A stretch of DNA of 64,000 nt from Mesodorylaimus sp. YZB2_4 (GCA_030248295.1 JASANH010001085.1:248001-312000); one strand, 5' to 3'; shown: positions 10,100-23,039, counted from the stretch's first letter. The notes: a model not told the origin generated them from the letters alone. Numbers and translations: made by a program.

Positions 10100-13000
10100 C
10101 GTTTTTCGTTTTTTGCTACAAGCTACCGTAGTTTGGCCCAAAATACTGCATGTCCCTGCATAGATGAACTGAGAGAATTGTATTACTATCATTAGCCTTC
10201 TTCCAAACCACTGAAAAACTTCTTTATCCTCAGAGCATTCCATCAGAAGATGAAACTGAACACTCAGGATCCGCAAGTTTTATCAGGTCATTATTAGCTC
10301 TAATTTTCCTACGCGATATAACCTCCACATCTAATAGAACATGTCCTGCCCATTGAAACTCTTTCCACATCATTCATATTCGCTCGCACATTCCCAATTT
10401 ATTACCGGCAAATTTATTGGCGTACACCAAACCCATCTTCGATAGACGACGCTGAGCCTAGCCAATCAATGACGCTGCACCTCAACCCGTTCAGTTGATG
10501 TTTCTAAACACCGCGCCGAAAAAAAAAACAGGAGCACCTCAGCATTCGATAGTCGATAACTCAAGAACGATTCGACCAAAGAAGTTGATTTTTCGCACGC
10601 TTTGCAAAATAGGTCAGATCCGCTGCCATGTCAATTTTTATCAAAATCTGTTGAGTACCTGACGAGCGACGGGTTGAAAAAGCCAAAAAATGATTATTTT
10701 CAGGAATAACTTTTCAGAAACCGAAGTTTTTAAAAAACGAATGCCAAAAGGCATATTCTGAAGGTGCAAGCTTTCAGAAAAACTAACATTTACACCTCTG
10801 GTTGTAGATATCAGAAGACACTACCGTGTAGATATCAAGGCAGATATATGCAAAAGTGCCTTGATTAGTGCCCGTCGAAGCCCTGCATTAAATTCGAATT
10901 TCTGTATCCTACCGTTAGCTCTTCTTGGTTCACAGCTGGATCGGATCCCATCTGATCTGATCCGATCCGAAAAATCACCATCCGAAAATTCGGATCGGAT
11001 CATCTGATCCAAAGTTCCGAGCCAATGGTGTTTAGAAAACTGCATGCAAACAACTAACTAAAATTTTTCTTTAAACCTCTTTGTTGTGTGATGAATTGGA
11101 TGAGATCAATATTCTGCATTGATGCTTCCTTATTCTTGCTCACAAATAGAGTTAAAAGTTATCTTGTCGTTATTATTATTTGGGACCAGAGAAAAATGAA
11201 TGACTCAGATTTTGCAAATAGTTTGGAGTCGGTCGGCAGAACTATTTGTGAGTGAGGAGAGGAAATACACATTTTTATAAAATATTTTAAAGCTATGCTG
11301 CGGTCATTCATTTTTTCCTAACATTTTTTCGATGTTGGCAATCATGAATCAATGCAGGCACCACAAAAAACCTGGTTCTCCTAAACTTACCAGTCTAGTA
11401 TGGTTGCATGGTCCCGGTTGCCTTCCATACCTTTTTATCGACTAGTGGGGTTACAAATAAGTTTGGTTTTCATATTTTTTATTAGTTAGGTTATCACCTA
11501 TTCGAGCGAGTATGCTGATCCAGGAGCTCAAATTTAGCAGCTAATTCAGCTTTTCTGATATCCTTGTACAGCTGACCTGCGCAAGTTGTTTTGGTCCACG
11601 TGACCTGCCTTCAACAAAATAATCATAAATATCGAATAAGCGGAATTATTGTGAAAGCCCAGATTGTCATTCCTAAATTTTGATAGTCCGGGACTCCCTG
11701 TTCCTTGTTCCTCTTAAACACTAGTTTATTCACTATGTTGACTTTTGCTGGGTGCCAGAGGTGACTGTCAATTTTCCTTCTACTGTAATGAACCTCTGCA
11801 AGTTACAGTAGCTTCTGGTCATTGAGGCCGAGTACCACAGCTTTGATAAATTACCAGTGTTAGCCACAGATATTCAGCCGAAATATGAAATTTCTAAGCT
11901 CGGGATCTTCACTTTAAGTCCGCCAATGTGATCTGCGACACAGGCCAAGTTTTCGGATATCCCTGCTATCCAAAATCCATATATTTTCAGTTCATAATAC
12001 AAAATGCATCAGATCCTTTCCTGACCCCCGCCTGTTGATGGTCCTAATCAGCAGGATTTTGGTCTTCGCTCGTTTTAGTGTTGCACCTGACGCTCGTTTA
12101 TACATACAGTATCGAAAGCATGAAAAATTCGTTCTATCGATTTAGAACAGCCAGTCAGCAAGTTAGTGTCATCTGCGTGATTGCCAAGTTTTCTTTCGCG
12201 TCCTATTTATAGTGTCCACGCCCCTGGTCTCTTTGTCCTGGCGTACAAAAAATGTGTGACTGTCCCAGTCATTTATGAGCAGCATGTATCTTCTTTACTT
12301 TACTGTATCAGGCTGTAAAGTAGTCAATGATCCATGATGAGCTGTGTGGCAAAGCTTTCCCTGGGCGTTGCTATATCCATGGTACCATGATAATAAATAC
12401 CGTTGTTTCTCATGGGAAGAGGTTTTTCGAAAAAAGTTAATGCGTTATTGATTGTTGAAAAAATTACATGTATTTCAAGTAATCCGATCCGATTCGATCC
12501 GAAATTTTTCCGATCCGATCCGACAAATCCCCATCCGATTTGGTCGTGATTCTTGGTGCATTGCAGCTCACTTAAGCCGCGCTGAGGTCATCATGTTGTA
12601 TTGTCGCTCACGCACAATGGGGCTGTGGCAGCCAACAAAAAGGCTGTGCATAGACGATTGTCGTATTCTGTTTGACCCTCACCCCTGTCGCATTTGCATG
12701 GCCCCTAATCAGCGGATTTTTAAAAAAATTTTTAACGTATGAAGTTCACCAAAAAAGGAATCACTTTTTGATGATACCATGTTTCTCTGGGGGGACTGCT
12801 TTACCAGCTATTTCACTTACGGGCCGACTCTTCTGACGTTTTCAAGTGAGCTTAAATGAGGGCAGTCTTTGTGCTTACTTGACTAGCATTTGCTATTTTG
12901 TACTTGTAGCATTCTACTGTATCTGAAAGATATCATTTTTGGCTGAAGAGTGACGGAATGCACGACCATAATAATCTCCCACCTCTCGTTTTCTTGCGCT

Positions 13001-13280
13001 GACTTGCACAGTTTTACTGACCAGGCGACATAAAACACATGTCAACTACAGAAATCTGAATAAACATAAAGAGTTATACCTCAATACACTAAAAACACTA
13101 GCATAAAACCAGTGTGTTTTGCGTAAGTTAAAAAGCCAAACACGTAACAGTTCACTAAAACCCCAGTAAGTAATTTAACGATTGATTTTGTTGATTATAG
13201 CGTTGACTCTGACCTCAAAAAAGTTGAGGAATCACTGACCCTGCAGAAAATCACATCCAGTCTCACCATTTTTTTTGACT
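10100..13280. other. Gene-poor intergenic stretch with two GATCC-rich islands
   Basis: No convincing gene appears. Two islands of CCGATC/GATCCG units, at 10935-11010 and 12478-12545, resemble the subterminal arrays of the element at 2602-3684 and share a CCGA..AAATC.CCATCCGA core. They are probably ends of related, decayed elements. The rest shows only short random frames. Confidence 0.5.
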
Positions 13281-13289
13281 TCAACAAGG

Positions 13290-13715
13290 TTGTATAGATA
13301 TATATATATGTTTTATATATATTTTTTATTTATATGTTGTATATATGGTATATATAGGCTGTATATATCTTCCCTGCATATATACAGCATATATTATTTA
13401 TATTATGAATATATACATGTATATATATTGTATAAATTTATTGTAAATATTTATTATTCATTACATATATATATATGCAATAAATATGTTATACATTTTT
13501 ATAATATATACTGTATATATATAGGGAAGATATATACAACCTATATATACAACCAATATACACAACATATATATGTATATATTGTGTATATCAATATCTA
13601 TATATATTATATATAAAGTATATATGCAATATATATAATTTATATAGATTTTCATACAATTTTTTTATATCTACACCCTATATCTTCGACTATATACAGT
13701 ATATATCGTGTGTGT
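13290..13715. repeat. Compound AT microsatellite (TATA-rich)
   Basis: About 420 bp consist almost entirely of T and A, with TATATA and ATATATAC runs punctuated by short TGTATA or GCATA steps. Both strands show long open frames made of Tyr and Ile only, which are artefacts of the repeat. It lies just downstream of the GPCR gene on the minus strand. Confidence 0.85.
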
Positions 13716-13774
13716 GCGTCAAAAAATTTTGGATAAGCGCTATGGTGCTCTAAGTTTCGAGCATAGCGAAGCAG

Positions 13775-14830
13775 TCAAGTTGTGCGACTTCGCGCAGCCT
13801 GATTTTGACTGACCGACTTACTTGTTATAGTGTTGGCCTTTTTCGTAATGGTCCGCTTGATCATCCCTCGAAAAGATTTGCTCAGAATTAGCATCACATA
13901 AAAGTCAGACCCATTGACAAAAGCGATTTCCATTGCTCTTAGTGGTTTGAACAGCTTGGCTGCACAAGCTTGGAACCCCGGGGTTTGACCCAAAAAAGTA
14001 TGAGTCATCAATATGGTCATCTCATTGATAGTTTGCAAAGAATAATATACGGTCAAAACAAAAAGGGTTTTCTCAGTTTTCTTTGCCTTTTTCAATTTTT
14101 TCTCATCGCCCGAGGTCATATCAGAAACCTTCTTACTATTCTTGTGATATAGCACAACCACTGAGAACCCAGCGACTACCACTGACACCAGACCACTCAG
14201 CCATAGCACATTTCGGACATGCGCTAGTGCAGCAGCGATTGAGCCTGTCAGGTAGGGCACATCGTACATCAAAACATAAGTGGTGCTGTTCGAGCTTGGC
14301 TGGATAATAAAGTAGGGGCAAACGAATAAACTAGTGGATATGCCCACCAGAATGCTCGCACAGACGACACTGCCCTCCCACTTGTTCCTGTTCATGTTCT
14401 TGTACTTGAATGGCAGGCCGATGCTGATGGCCCGATCGATGGTCATGAACAGGGAGATGAAGAGGGAGACGCTGGTGGTCATATCGTTGAGGGGGATGGC
14501 CAGGTGGGCCGCGTACCACATCAAAGTGTAGTTGCCTTGGAACCAGCGGGCTCCCGGATAGTTCAGGCCGCAGAACCAGAACAACGTGGCCAGCAGAAGA
14601 AATGCGGACACTGTGTCGGCAGCCCGGGCCACAGCATCGAACAGTTGAAAAGAGTAAACGTTGTTATTCAGCTTCGATTCTTTATAGAATGCCACAAAGC
14701 AGATCACGTGACCTGCGAAATCGAACACTAAGCAGATTGGCCAGAACCAAAAATATGAAATGTATGATATTGTCTCGACGAACTTGGCCGTGGATTCTGT
14801 TCTGAATAACCAGCATGTGCTATTTTCCAT
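13775..14830 (-). CDS. Rhodopsin-like seven-transmembrane receptor, lineage-specific (copy 1)
   Basis: A single-exon gene of 351 codons. Seven hydrophobic segments can be counted, at roughly residues 27-50, 62-88, 103-132, 152-175, 208-230, 255-278 and 298-318. TM3 ends in IDRA, a DRY-like motif, and the TM7 position normally occupied by NPxxY reads SDFYV. There is an Asn-Ser-Thr glycosylation site near the N-terminus, and the tail is basic with KRTITKK. It is clearly paralogous to the gene at 29656-30696: both share NYPG/NYEG..WFQ, LMWYAAH, FKYKNMNR/TKYKLINR, EKTLF, and PGF-AC in the last extracellular loop. The first Met is used because an in-frame upstream extension is not needed and TM1 follows at a normal distance. 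The ligand cannot be told. Plasma membrane is the expected location. Confidence 0.85.
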   Translation of the reverse strand: MENSTCWLFRTESTAKFVETISYISYFWFWPICLVFDFAGHVICFVAFYKESKLNNNVYSFQLFDAVARAADTVSAFLLLATLFWFCGLNYPGARWFQGNYTLMWYAAHLAIPLNDMTTSVSLFISLFMTIDRAISIGLPFKYKNMNRNKWEGSVVCASILVGISTSLFVCPYFIIQPSSNSTTYVLMYDVPYLTGSIAAALAHVRNVLWLSGLVSVVVAGFSVVVLYHKNSKKVSDMTSGDEKKLKKAKKTEKTLFVLTVYYSLQTINEMTILMTHTFLGQTPGFQACAAKLFKPLRAMEIAFVNGSDFYVMLILSKSFRGMIKRTITKKANTITSKSVSQNQAARSRTT

Positions 14831-14849
14831 TGATTTTTCAATTAAAATT

Positions 14850-16660
14850 TGCTGCGAGATATAAGGAGCAAAAGAAAAAAGGGGAGCACACAGACTGACT
14901 GGGCAGAACTCAATCAGATGAGCACATATCTCGTCGCAGCTCTTTCGAGTCGTTTGAAAAATATACGAAAAGTCGAAGTTCTTCTAGCGGCAAATTGCAC
15001 AGAATGCCGGATCCATTTACTGATTAGAAGGGGGCGCACATCCAAAAATCCTTTTCTCAGGTTTCTCCCACATTGGCAAGCCCCCAAAGGTGAAGGAGGA
15101 TATTGATAAGCGGGCCTGGCTCGACAAACTGAAATAAATCGCATGAATTCCTACCGCTTATTTCTTCACTTTAGGTCCGCGCATTTGAAATAATGTTGCA
15201 AATGAAGGTAATTTCAAAGACTGCAAGAAAGAAAGTCTATCACAATCAGTATAGGTCTTATGTCGGCAGCCAAACCATGCCAGCTGTCGTGTGCGACACC
15301 TGAAAGGTCTTCGAGGATAAAATTCTTACCTACATCCCTGGATATTAGGACTCTTGTGCAAAAACGATGACGCACAAGCTGGCAAGGCATGACAGTAACG
15401 GCTCTCCCTGGCCATCATAGTCCCAGTCCATCTCTGTGATCCTGGATGGTTTCCAGTGAGCGGCAATGCTAGTATAAAAAAATTCATGAAAAGAAACTGA
15501 AAAAGTGTTCATAGCGCGCTGCTATATATTTCGTTTACATCGGGGGGGGGGGGGGGGCAACTTGAACTTGCGAAGCAATGAGAAACCAGCGCGAATTCCA
15601 ACTTTCAAGTTTTAATTTTTTTCACTCTTTCCAACTCAAAGTGAAATTTTGTATCGCAAGGTTACTTTTAAGGTGCAGAATCGGCATCTTCTAAAAAGTT
15701 TATCACATCGCTAATTTAATCGAGCTGTGTCGCACTTAAGAGAGGATTTCTGTAAGAGCCAACCCAAAGACAATTTTTTACCCCCCCCCCCTTATTTTAT
15801 GCAGCCATGAATGGTCTTAGTGACACAGGGGGTTTTTTGTGCAAACTCGATTTTCACGGAATTATCGAAAAAACACGTTTTTTCAGAAGTGGCTGGGCGA
15901 TATCGGGCATAACTCACTGACCTGACGGTCTTATTCGATCAATGATATATCAGCGTGTTTGCAAATAAATGGCAAATCGATCGCGGGTCGCGAAAAGTTT
16001 CTAGCTCTCACCAATCTCGACATATTCGGCCACAAAGTTAAAGGTGTCCTCCACGTCGACCATTCAGACCTCCTGTTCGTTTATGCCAACTGGGAGACAG
16101 GGTTTGACCAGCCTGACAAATACCCAATCTATTTAGCTTTCAACGCAACCCCCCCCCCCCCATTGACTATACTTTAGCTTCACATTTGATATTTTGATAT
16201 GCTAACAAAATTGCAGACAACTACACGGGATTTTAAGGAAAATCGTGCAAAACAGATCATGAAGTCGGCCATTTCTTTCAAGATAGAGCGTCGAAAAATG
16301 GCATGGGCTGGTTGTTTCCCGGTTAGAGCTCGGCCTCGAATTGTGGGAATAGAAGAAGAAAGTAGCGGCCACTAAGTGCCAGAAGTACGTAACTTTTGCA
16401 TTTTCCTCCTGCGCCGCTTATGACATTAGAGGCACCGGTTCCGAACTCTGGAAAAAATGTCTTACTTTTTTTGGTGACGTGTCGATCTAATTTCTTTAAG
16501 TGTTTTCTTGTTTCCTAGCGAAATATTAAATGTAAGACATTTTCAGCGATTTCCAGATCACCATTCGCGGGTGCAACGAATTCACACACAAAAGCTGAGG
16601 GCCAAAAATTGAAACTTGGTCGTCCATGTTCTCCACAGGTCGAATCTAATGGAAAGCATG
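14850..16660. other. Intergenic DNA, no gene seen; homopolymer runs
   Basis: Only short frames are present, without conserved motifs. A 16-base G run (15542-15557) and C runs at 15781-15790 and 16150-16160 stand out as poly-G/C tracts like those in nearby repeats. Confidence 0.5.
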
Positions 16661-16675
16661 TCTTAGGACGAATTA

Positions 16676-16946
16676 CACTCTAGAATCGCTGACAGAATAT
16701 TAAAAAAAGAATGCGATATTCAGATTCAGCGCCTACATATTTTAGGGGGAAGCCAAAATTTTTGACCTCTATCTCACTTACAAACTTTAGAAGCCGAAAT
16801 TTTCATTCACCCTTTGCAATCAAGAATTTCGACTTTTTTGCTTAGATGCTTGAGGTCTAGCACCTGGGTAACCCTATAATCCGTGGGTACTGAGTCTGAA
16901 TGTCGTATTTTTTCTCAATATTTCGACATGAGTTTTTTCTGGAGTG
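16676..16946. mobile_element. Tc1/mariner-type MITE
   Basis: The two halves are inverted copies: the left starts CACTCTAGAATCG, and the inverted right end reads CACTCCAGAAAAA. Both then share GAATATT..AAAAAA..GCGATATTCAGA-type sequence. TA dinucleotides border both ends (16674-16675 and 16947-16948), the target site of Tc1/mariner elements. A half copy beginning CACTCTAGAATCGATGTCG is at about 37075-37205. No coding capacity. Confidence 0.7.
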
Positions 16947-17261
16947 TACCTTGTCTTTGAGAGCAGGAAGATCAGTATCTAAAGCAGTGTTTTTCTAGAA
17001 CATACAACAATTTTGAATCACGACGATCGCCATTAGGTAAAACCGCTGCTGCGTATTTTCGTGCCTCTTCCACTAACAAAACTTCTTACAAATTTTTTAG
17101 CTGTATTATATTCATAAAAATGTCATTTCCATGAACTTTAAAAACTTTCATCCTTATAAATTCACTGATAACATCTCGGGCCTGAAAGGGTGTGCCTAGG
17201 GACTAGTATGCGTCGTAGGCGTATTCAAAACAAGCCACACCCTTTCTTACGCCGGTACTTC

Positions 17262-17710
17262 TTTATAGGTCAGATAAGGATTATATGAAGTGATAAGGAA
17301 GTACCCATGGGTCAGCACCTTATCAGTCCATTTGCCAGGTGATGTTTAGAAAACTAATTTCAAAGTACCGCCGGTTTGGCAAACTATCACCACCTGCCTC
17401 TAACAATGAAGGCATCAACACTGTTATCAGCTGGTGATAAGGTGGGTCACGGCCATGATGACACATTGGGTTAACGTGTTTTGGAGTAAAGATGAACTCA
17501 TAAACGAGATATCGTGTGCAATTATGGTTGTTTGTGCAAATTTGAAACCTCGCACTGATAAAGCAAGATTTATCACATGAGTCAAGCATATGAAGCACAA
17601 GGGCTGAAAAAACTTCGAAATGTCAGAAATCAGGTAAGAAGGCATAAAATATGCATCAATAGAAATAGAAGAAGCATGTAATTATCAGTGGACAAATTCC
17701 ATTGTTAATT
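17262..17710. promoter_or_regulatory. Cluster of GATA-type motifs near the 3' end of the IRF2BP gene
   Basis: Within 450 bp the core TGATAA/TTATCA or AGATAA recurs about eight times, several in the form TGATAAGG or CCTTATCA, in both orientations. GATA factors bind WGATAR. The density is above what the composition suggests, but the cluster could equally be a decayed palindromic repeat; similar CACCTTATCAG sequence is seen at 31373-31384. Function is inference. Confidence 0.3.
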
Positions 17711-17783
17711 GGTATTGATTGATTATCCATAAAAGGCACGGGATATGAATTGTGCAAAATGGTGTTTGTGTAATCACAAAGTC

Positions 17784-20700
17784 TCAGGCTGATGATGTTC
17801 TCGTTGCATTGCTCGTAGGGGATGCAGTTTTGCCATAAATATTCTCTTTCGAACCAGTATCCTTTTCTCGATCGGCTCCCGTTTCGCCTGGTTTTGGATG
17901 TGCAGCAGGTGGACTGCCATTACTGCTCCTGGTCGATGCTGCTGTCGATGAATTTCGATGTGGATAATCTTCGCCCAGAATGGTCACGATTTCGCCTTGC
18001 ATGAATGCCCAGGGGGCGCAGGACCCAGCCAAGGGGCATTTCTCGCCCGATGGACAATAGACCTCGTTGCCAGCGCCTTGTTTGATAATCGATGATTTAC
18101 TGCATGGGAAACAGAATTTGTGATAAGTGACCGACGGGCATTGAACAAAGTGAGTGTCCTCCAGGCGTTCGTGACACAAGGTGCATCGCAGATGGAGGGA
18201 AGCGGGCACTGAGGCTGCCGTGGGGGACGTTTCATGCCCGGATGCACTGACGGTTGAACCAGCTGACGAGCACGAAGTGGACTTGGCCGACAATGGGCCG
18301 GAATCCAAGTGGAGCGGGGTCACTGGCGCTGGTCGATGTGGTGCTGCAGAGGACACTCTGGCCGTGGAGGCTTGTAGGCGTTGAGCGACCGACTCCAGAT
18401 GCTGTTCAGGGGAGTGGACATTGGGTGGACTGAATGTGGGGCCACTGGACGCATGATATTCTTCATTCCGATCTGGAAACAGTGAAGCCATGTTAGACCA
18501 GAGGGGAGGAGAATGTTGTTTGCATAAAATTCATGTTTGTGCATGCACTGAAAATGAAGTCACTTGATATCCACTAGCTTAAAAAGCAGGTCACAATCAG
18601 ACACCTAGCAGGCTCAAACTTTAATCACTCCTTTAATCCGTGTATGGCCCAAGTCGTGGCCTAACGGGTCAAGGCGTTTGCTTCTAAAGCTGGGTGCGCA
18701 TTTACAGGGAAGGGTTCGACTCCCGCCTGGGTAAAAATTATTGTCAATCTTTGTGTTCCTTAGCCCTCAAGTGCTCCTTATAGTGCTTGGCTATGGATAA
18801 AGTGTGACATAACCAGTGGTAGAAAAAGCTGTTACACTGCAGTACGACTGGGTGTATTCCTGGATGGAGTGACCGGTGGAGCTTTTGCGCGGCCGCGGTG
18901 GTGCAGCGGTTCGGTTCGGAATTCGTCTCTCCGTATTGCTTGGGAGCGAGTGGCTGGACTCGTCCCGGGTTCGATCCCCGGTAATGGAGGTCGGTTCGCG
19001 AACCATAAACCCTCGCTGACCTTGCACGCCAGGCCGCGGGGGACCCACCCGATACCGCCGAGGTGCTCCGAGTGGAGAGACGGAACCCAAACTAGGAGAC
19101 AGTCTCGGCTGTCGAGCACCGACAGGGTTCAAAGCCCCCAACCAAGTCTATCGGCCTACCCCAAGGGTGAAACATCGCTCAGACGGGTCCTTGCAGAGAC
19201 CAACAACATGATCCTGAGGGCACTCCAGAAAGTGCATCCTATCGTTTCGCATCGCTCATTTTTTTCACCACGTGCCTCGCCAGGCGCTCCCTTTCATTCC
19301 GTTCAAGTATTCAAACCAGTTTTTCATTAACTTATGATCCAAGGGACCAGTGAATCGTAAAAACTCGTGACTTAGTCGAGCACAAACAAAATGTTTTCGT
19401 CATAGACTTATTTCAAGTTTCTTCGATATTTGATTGATTATACATAAAATCATAAAAACCTGTTTTCTAAACGGATGCGCCCGAAGGAACTAGATTCATT
19501 CCATTTTAAAATATTGTTCTAGCACCGATCTTTGCCCACCCAACATTTACGACTCGCGGACTAGTTAGTCGGCAAAAATCGCCAACCAACTACCTCATGG
19601 CCCAATGAACGATGACGATGAGGCAGTGGGTGGTGGTCTTTTCTAAAAAGTATACCCCGCCCGCATGAAGGTCACTAGAACGATGTCTCGCGGACGTTTC
19701 CACCAAGAACTGAGAGAATAGAAAAAAGTTGAAACCGAATTCTAAGAATTGACTGATGCGCTCATGCACCGCCTGGCCCCCAGCATGGAAACGTCATTCT
19801 TGCGTGGACAATTTTCGTCGACTCGAGGCTATCGGAACGCGTCTAATAATGGCATTGGCCTGAGGGGAAAGGAGAGGGCGAGGAATGCTGTGTTTCCAGT
19901 AAATATGGAGAATAGTGTTGATAGCGTATAAAAAGGGTAAAAAATTTTTCCACGTGATGAAGGAGTCGGAAAGAAGAGGAAATATAGCGAGAAAAGTAAA
20001 TCGGCAATTGGGACTAGAAAAAGCAGATGCGTGATTGCATGTTTTCTTGGAGATTATGGGACGGTTACGAAGTATGGCTTGAAAATCATAGGTGCGGTCC
20101 GTGAAAACAGTATTTACAGGGTGGTCATGCACGAAAAGAGTTGCAAACTGAGTCCTCTGGAAAGAAAGTCAAAGCTTATTGCAGTGTGGGAAAACTCCAA
20201 AAATATATGCACATAATCAGATACATCCTATGGCAAAAAGAGAGGGTGTTTTGAAATACTGGTGGTTCAAAGTTGGACGTTTCGTCACTGACGATGGATT
20301 ACACGTATATCCCCGTTTGAGGGAGGGGCAGCAGCTGGTTTACCAGGCCAACGCATTTTCGCAGAACTGTATATAATAAACCAGACTTACTTGCATTTGG
20401 CCCTTTCGGTTTCAAGTCATATGCAAGGAGTACTTTCTGCTCATCTGGCATTAATCGTTTTGCAATATGTCCATTAGAATTAGTCAGATCCTCGTCGTCA
20501 CCAGATCGTTTTCTACTAGCGATCGCGTTAGCCGTCTCGGAGCCGCTGCTGGGTCTGTTGCCCATGGCGGCGGCTGGAGCCAAGGGTGGCAATCCGGCGA
20601 ATGCCAAGGATGGAATGGAAGCTGGTGCGTGTATTGCCACTGGCATTTGAATATTAGCTGGTGGTATGGCCAGCCTGGAGCCAACACTGTTCGATGTAGT

Positions 20701-21645
20701 GTAAAGTGATCGGACGGCCATGGTTTCGGCAGCTGCAGCTGCGTGTATTGCATTCAGGTCATCGACTGAAAGTCTGCTGGTGTTGTTGAAATGTTGCAGG
20801 GCGGACGACGGCAGACGTTGAGGCAAGTCAAGATTGAGTGGGGCTTGCGAGGAACGTCCAAATGCTTGTAGTTGTTGTTGCACTAGTGAAGGACTGGCAC
20901 TGCGATTGGCCTGTACACCGATGCCCATATAATGGGTATCAGAAGAATGAGTCAGCCCATTTTGTTGGTGCATCTTGGCGTGGAGACCAGCTTGGAAAGT
21001 GTTGCTTGGAGTTCGAACGGCTTCTTGAAAGCCGTGAATACGTTTCATGTGGCGAATCATTTCGATGACGCTTTCAATGCGATCCGGTCCTTCGTAGTTG
21101 ACGCATCCTCGACAAACGGGCTCGCTAAATTCATTGATCATAGCCCAGAGCATACGGGGCAGATCGCATAAGTAACATTGTTGACGATGGGGGTGAGAAT
21201 TATTGGCCGCGTTAAGACTATTCAATCGGCTCAAACTCGAGCTGGCCGGACCGAAATTGCTCGTCATGGCCATCGAAGTGGGAACTGACCAAAATGGCGA
21301 GTTCAAAAGTGCAATTGCGGCTTGAATGACCGCTGCTGAAGGCTGTTCCGGCCCTGCAGCCGATGAAAATGGGTGTTGAGTTGGTGAAGAGGGTCTGGCC
21401 AACGTGTTCCTGGGATGTGCAATTTGGGTGGATGGTGGCGAGGATGATCTGATGTTGTGCACTTGGCTGATGGAACCTTGCTGATGACCGACACCAAAAT
21501 GAGACCTCTTATGACGCGACCGTATGACAACGCCGCTGGCCGGCACTGGCACGACGGCCGCGTTGTTGGCGCAAGTTGAAGACGACGTTTTGAAAGAAGA
21601 AAAATCCTGACGATCAAAATTTGTCAAATTGAAAAACTGGGCCAA
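17784..21645 (-). CDS. IRF2BP: IRF2BP family protein (N-terminal zinc finger plus C-terminal RING)
   Basis: Two exons: 20391-21645 and 17784-18472. The first ends ..CCAAATGCA A|gtaagt and the second begins after tttccag, in phase. Exon 1 carries the family zinc finger [20 protein letters not shown] and [16 protein letters not shown], then [10 protein letters not shown]. Exon 2 carries the unusual [24 protein letters not shown], then HKFCFPCS, then [15 protein letters not shown] and [10 protein letters not shown]. Both are diagnostic of IRF2BP1/2/L, nuclear transcriptional co-regulators (the Drosophila homologue is a single gene). The linker is long, Ser/Ala/Pro-rich and disordered, with a basic KRSGDDED patch that may act as a nuclear signal. 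The start at 21645 lies well before the first finger, and a non-coding or coding upstream exon cannot be excluded. The 1.9-kb intron holds two SINEs. Total about 650 residues, within the family range. Confidence 0.92.
18638..18815 (+). mobile_element. tRNA-derived SINE, family I (full-length head)
   Basis: It starts with a tRNA-like head. The A-box-like GTGGCCTAACGGGTCAAGG is at 18656-18674 and the B-box GGGTTCGACTCCC at 18712-18724, about 40 bp apart, as in pol III promoters. The tRNA-unrelated body follows, with TGTGTTCCTTAGCCCT, GTGCTTGGCTATGGATAAAG and the GTGACATAAC tail. The A-box resembles Ser/Leu-type tRNAs. It lies in the intron of the IRF2BP gene, antisense to it. Not a functional tRNA, because the acceptor stem does not pair. 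Confidence 0.8.
18885..19150 (+). mobile_element. tRNA-derived SINE, family II
   Basis: The head GGTGGTGCAGCGGTTCGG (A-box) and GGGTTCGATCCCC (B-box, 18967-18979) is followed by a body with GGTCGGTTCGCGAACCATAA, CCTTGCACGCCAGGCC, GTGCTCCGAGTGGAGAGACG and CACCGACAGGGTTC. The same order in the opposite orientation is found at 26745-27000. The two copies differ by scattered substitutions. Located in the IRF2BP intron. Confidence 0.8.
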
Positions 21646-21659
21646 ATTGAGAAAGAGAG

Positions 21660-22850
21660 GAGAATAACCGCCGCGTTCAGTCGTCCGGAAATTTCGTCAA
21701 CCACTACTCGTAGTTTGGAACATGGAATTTTCAAAATATGTCCTACATAAGAACAATCTTCGCCCGTGCTCTTTTGCCCAATTTATTGCCAGCAGTGTCT
21801 ACTGAACGTCCCTGGGGCTAAAAAAAGTACACGAAAAGTCATTCGGCGACTGGCCGCAACAATGTCATCAAAGAGCACGAGACAATGAGAGCAGACCATT
21901 TCCGGTCTTCGTCACGACCTCGCTACTCATCATCCCATCAGACAGGTATGTCTGGTAGAACGCGGCTCGTCGACGCCGCTCGACGCGAATGAACGGTGTA
22001 AGAGAATGTCAGCAGACCAGAAAAGCCGGGCCCAGCAGATGACGCCTCACCCCTTCTTCTTATCTCCGTACGTAGGTGCAATGTGGGACCAGTTAGTAAT
22101 CGCTGTTTTGGCTGAAGTCTAAACTAGTCAACTGGCGAAAAGCAAATACCAGTCCGGTTATCCGCTCTGCGAAAACAGGAAACCGTCGACAATGCGAAAA
22201 GGATGAGCAACGAGATTGAACGGGTTTCTCAAAGATGCTTATCGCTACTGCTAGAATGTACGATAAACTTGTCCTGCTCTAAGGTCATCACATGAACATA
22301 AGATGGCGCTTCGAGAGCAAAGTTGATGCCGAAAAAGATGAATTGATTGACAAACACATTTTGAAGACTGTCATTTTCGCGATCAATCATGTGCTTGTTG
22401 TGATATGCTGTGGAAGCCCCTGACGGTGCTAAAGAAGGAAAAATGGCTACAGAGACTCTGATTGAGAAAGGGGGATGTACTGTGAATGCGTGTATCGTCC
22501 TCATATAAACTCACAGATAACACATATTTTGCAGTGTAAACTGCGGATTTAACGTTTTGCGTTTCTGTTCGTGCATTCCTGGGAAAAGAAAAGGAAATCA
22601 AAAAATGCCATCCCGTAAGTTCTGAGTCCCAAAAGAAAAAAGGCGCGCATTTCAAATGCTCCGGACGAATGCTTATTTTTCAATTTTTCAACTGATCGTG
22701 AGACGAGCTGACTTTGAGTAAAGGCATTTTAAATTGTGCCGATTCCAATCGCTTATCGGAAATGAAAAAATTCAATAATTTTTCAGACTGATCTGGTGAT
22801 GACGATCACATTTGTTGTGCGAATTCGTTTTTCGTTCAGTAAATTTTTTT
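21660..22850. other. Intergenic DNA upstream of the IRF2BP gene, no gene seen
   Basis: No frame with recognisable protein features is present. The first few hundred bases may contain the 5' UTR and promoter of the minus-strand IRF2BP gene, but I see no clear TATA box or initiator to name. Confidence 0.4.
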
Positions 22851-23039
22851 AAATTTTTTTGCGGGCCTAAGGCCGTTTTGCCGGCTAGCAGTCAAACCTT
22901 CTAAGCAAGTCTGTGCGGGGACAGGCACACACAGCAGCGGCCTGCTGCGCGTCTCCAATTGGAGCACCTCCACGCGAGGCCATATCCTGAACCATACCCC
23001 CCTCAATCGCAAGCCCATTAACTGCTTTACTTAATCGAT

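Noticed and set aside
13275-13655. Long Tyr/Ile frames on both strands
   Set aside because: They are translations of the TATA microsatellite.
18641-18740. tRNA gene
   Set aside because: A- and B-boxes are present but the acceptor and anticodon stems do not pair, and the same head with a common non-tRNA tail recurs elsewhere, so it is a SINE.
22229-22655. Two overlapping minus-strand frames upstream of the IRF2BP gene
   Set aside because: Low similarity to any protein style I know, and no start or splice context supporting either.
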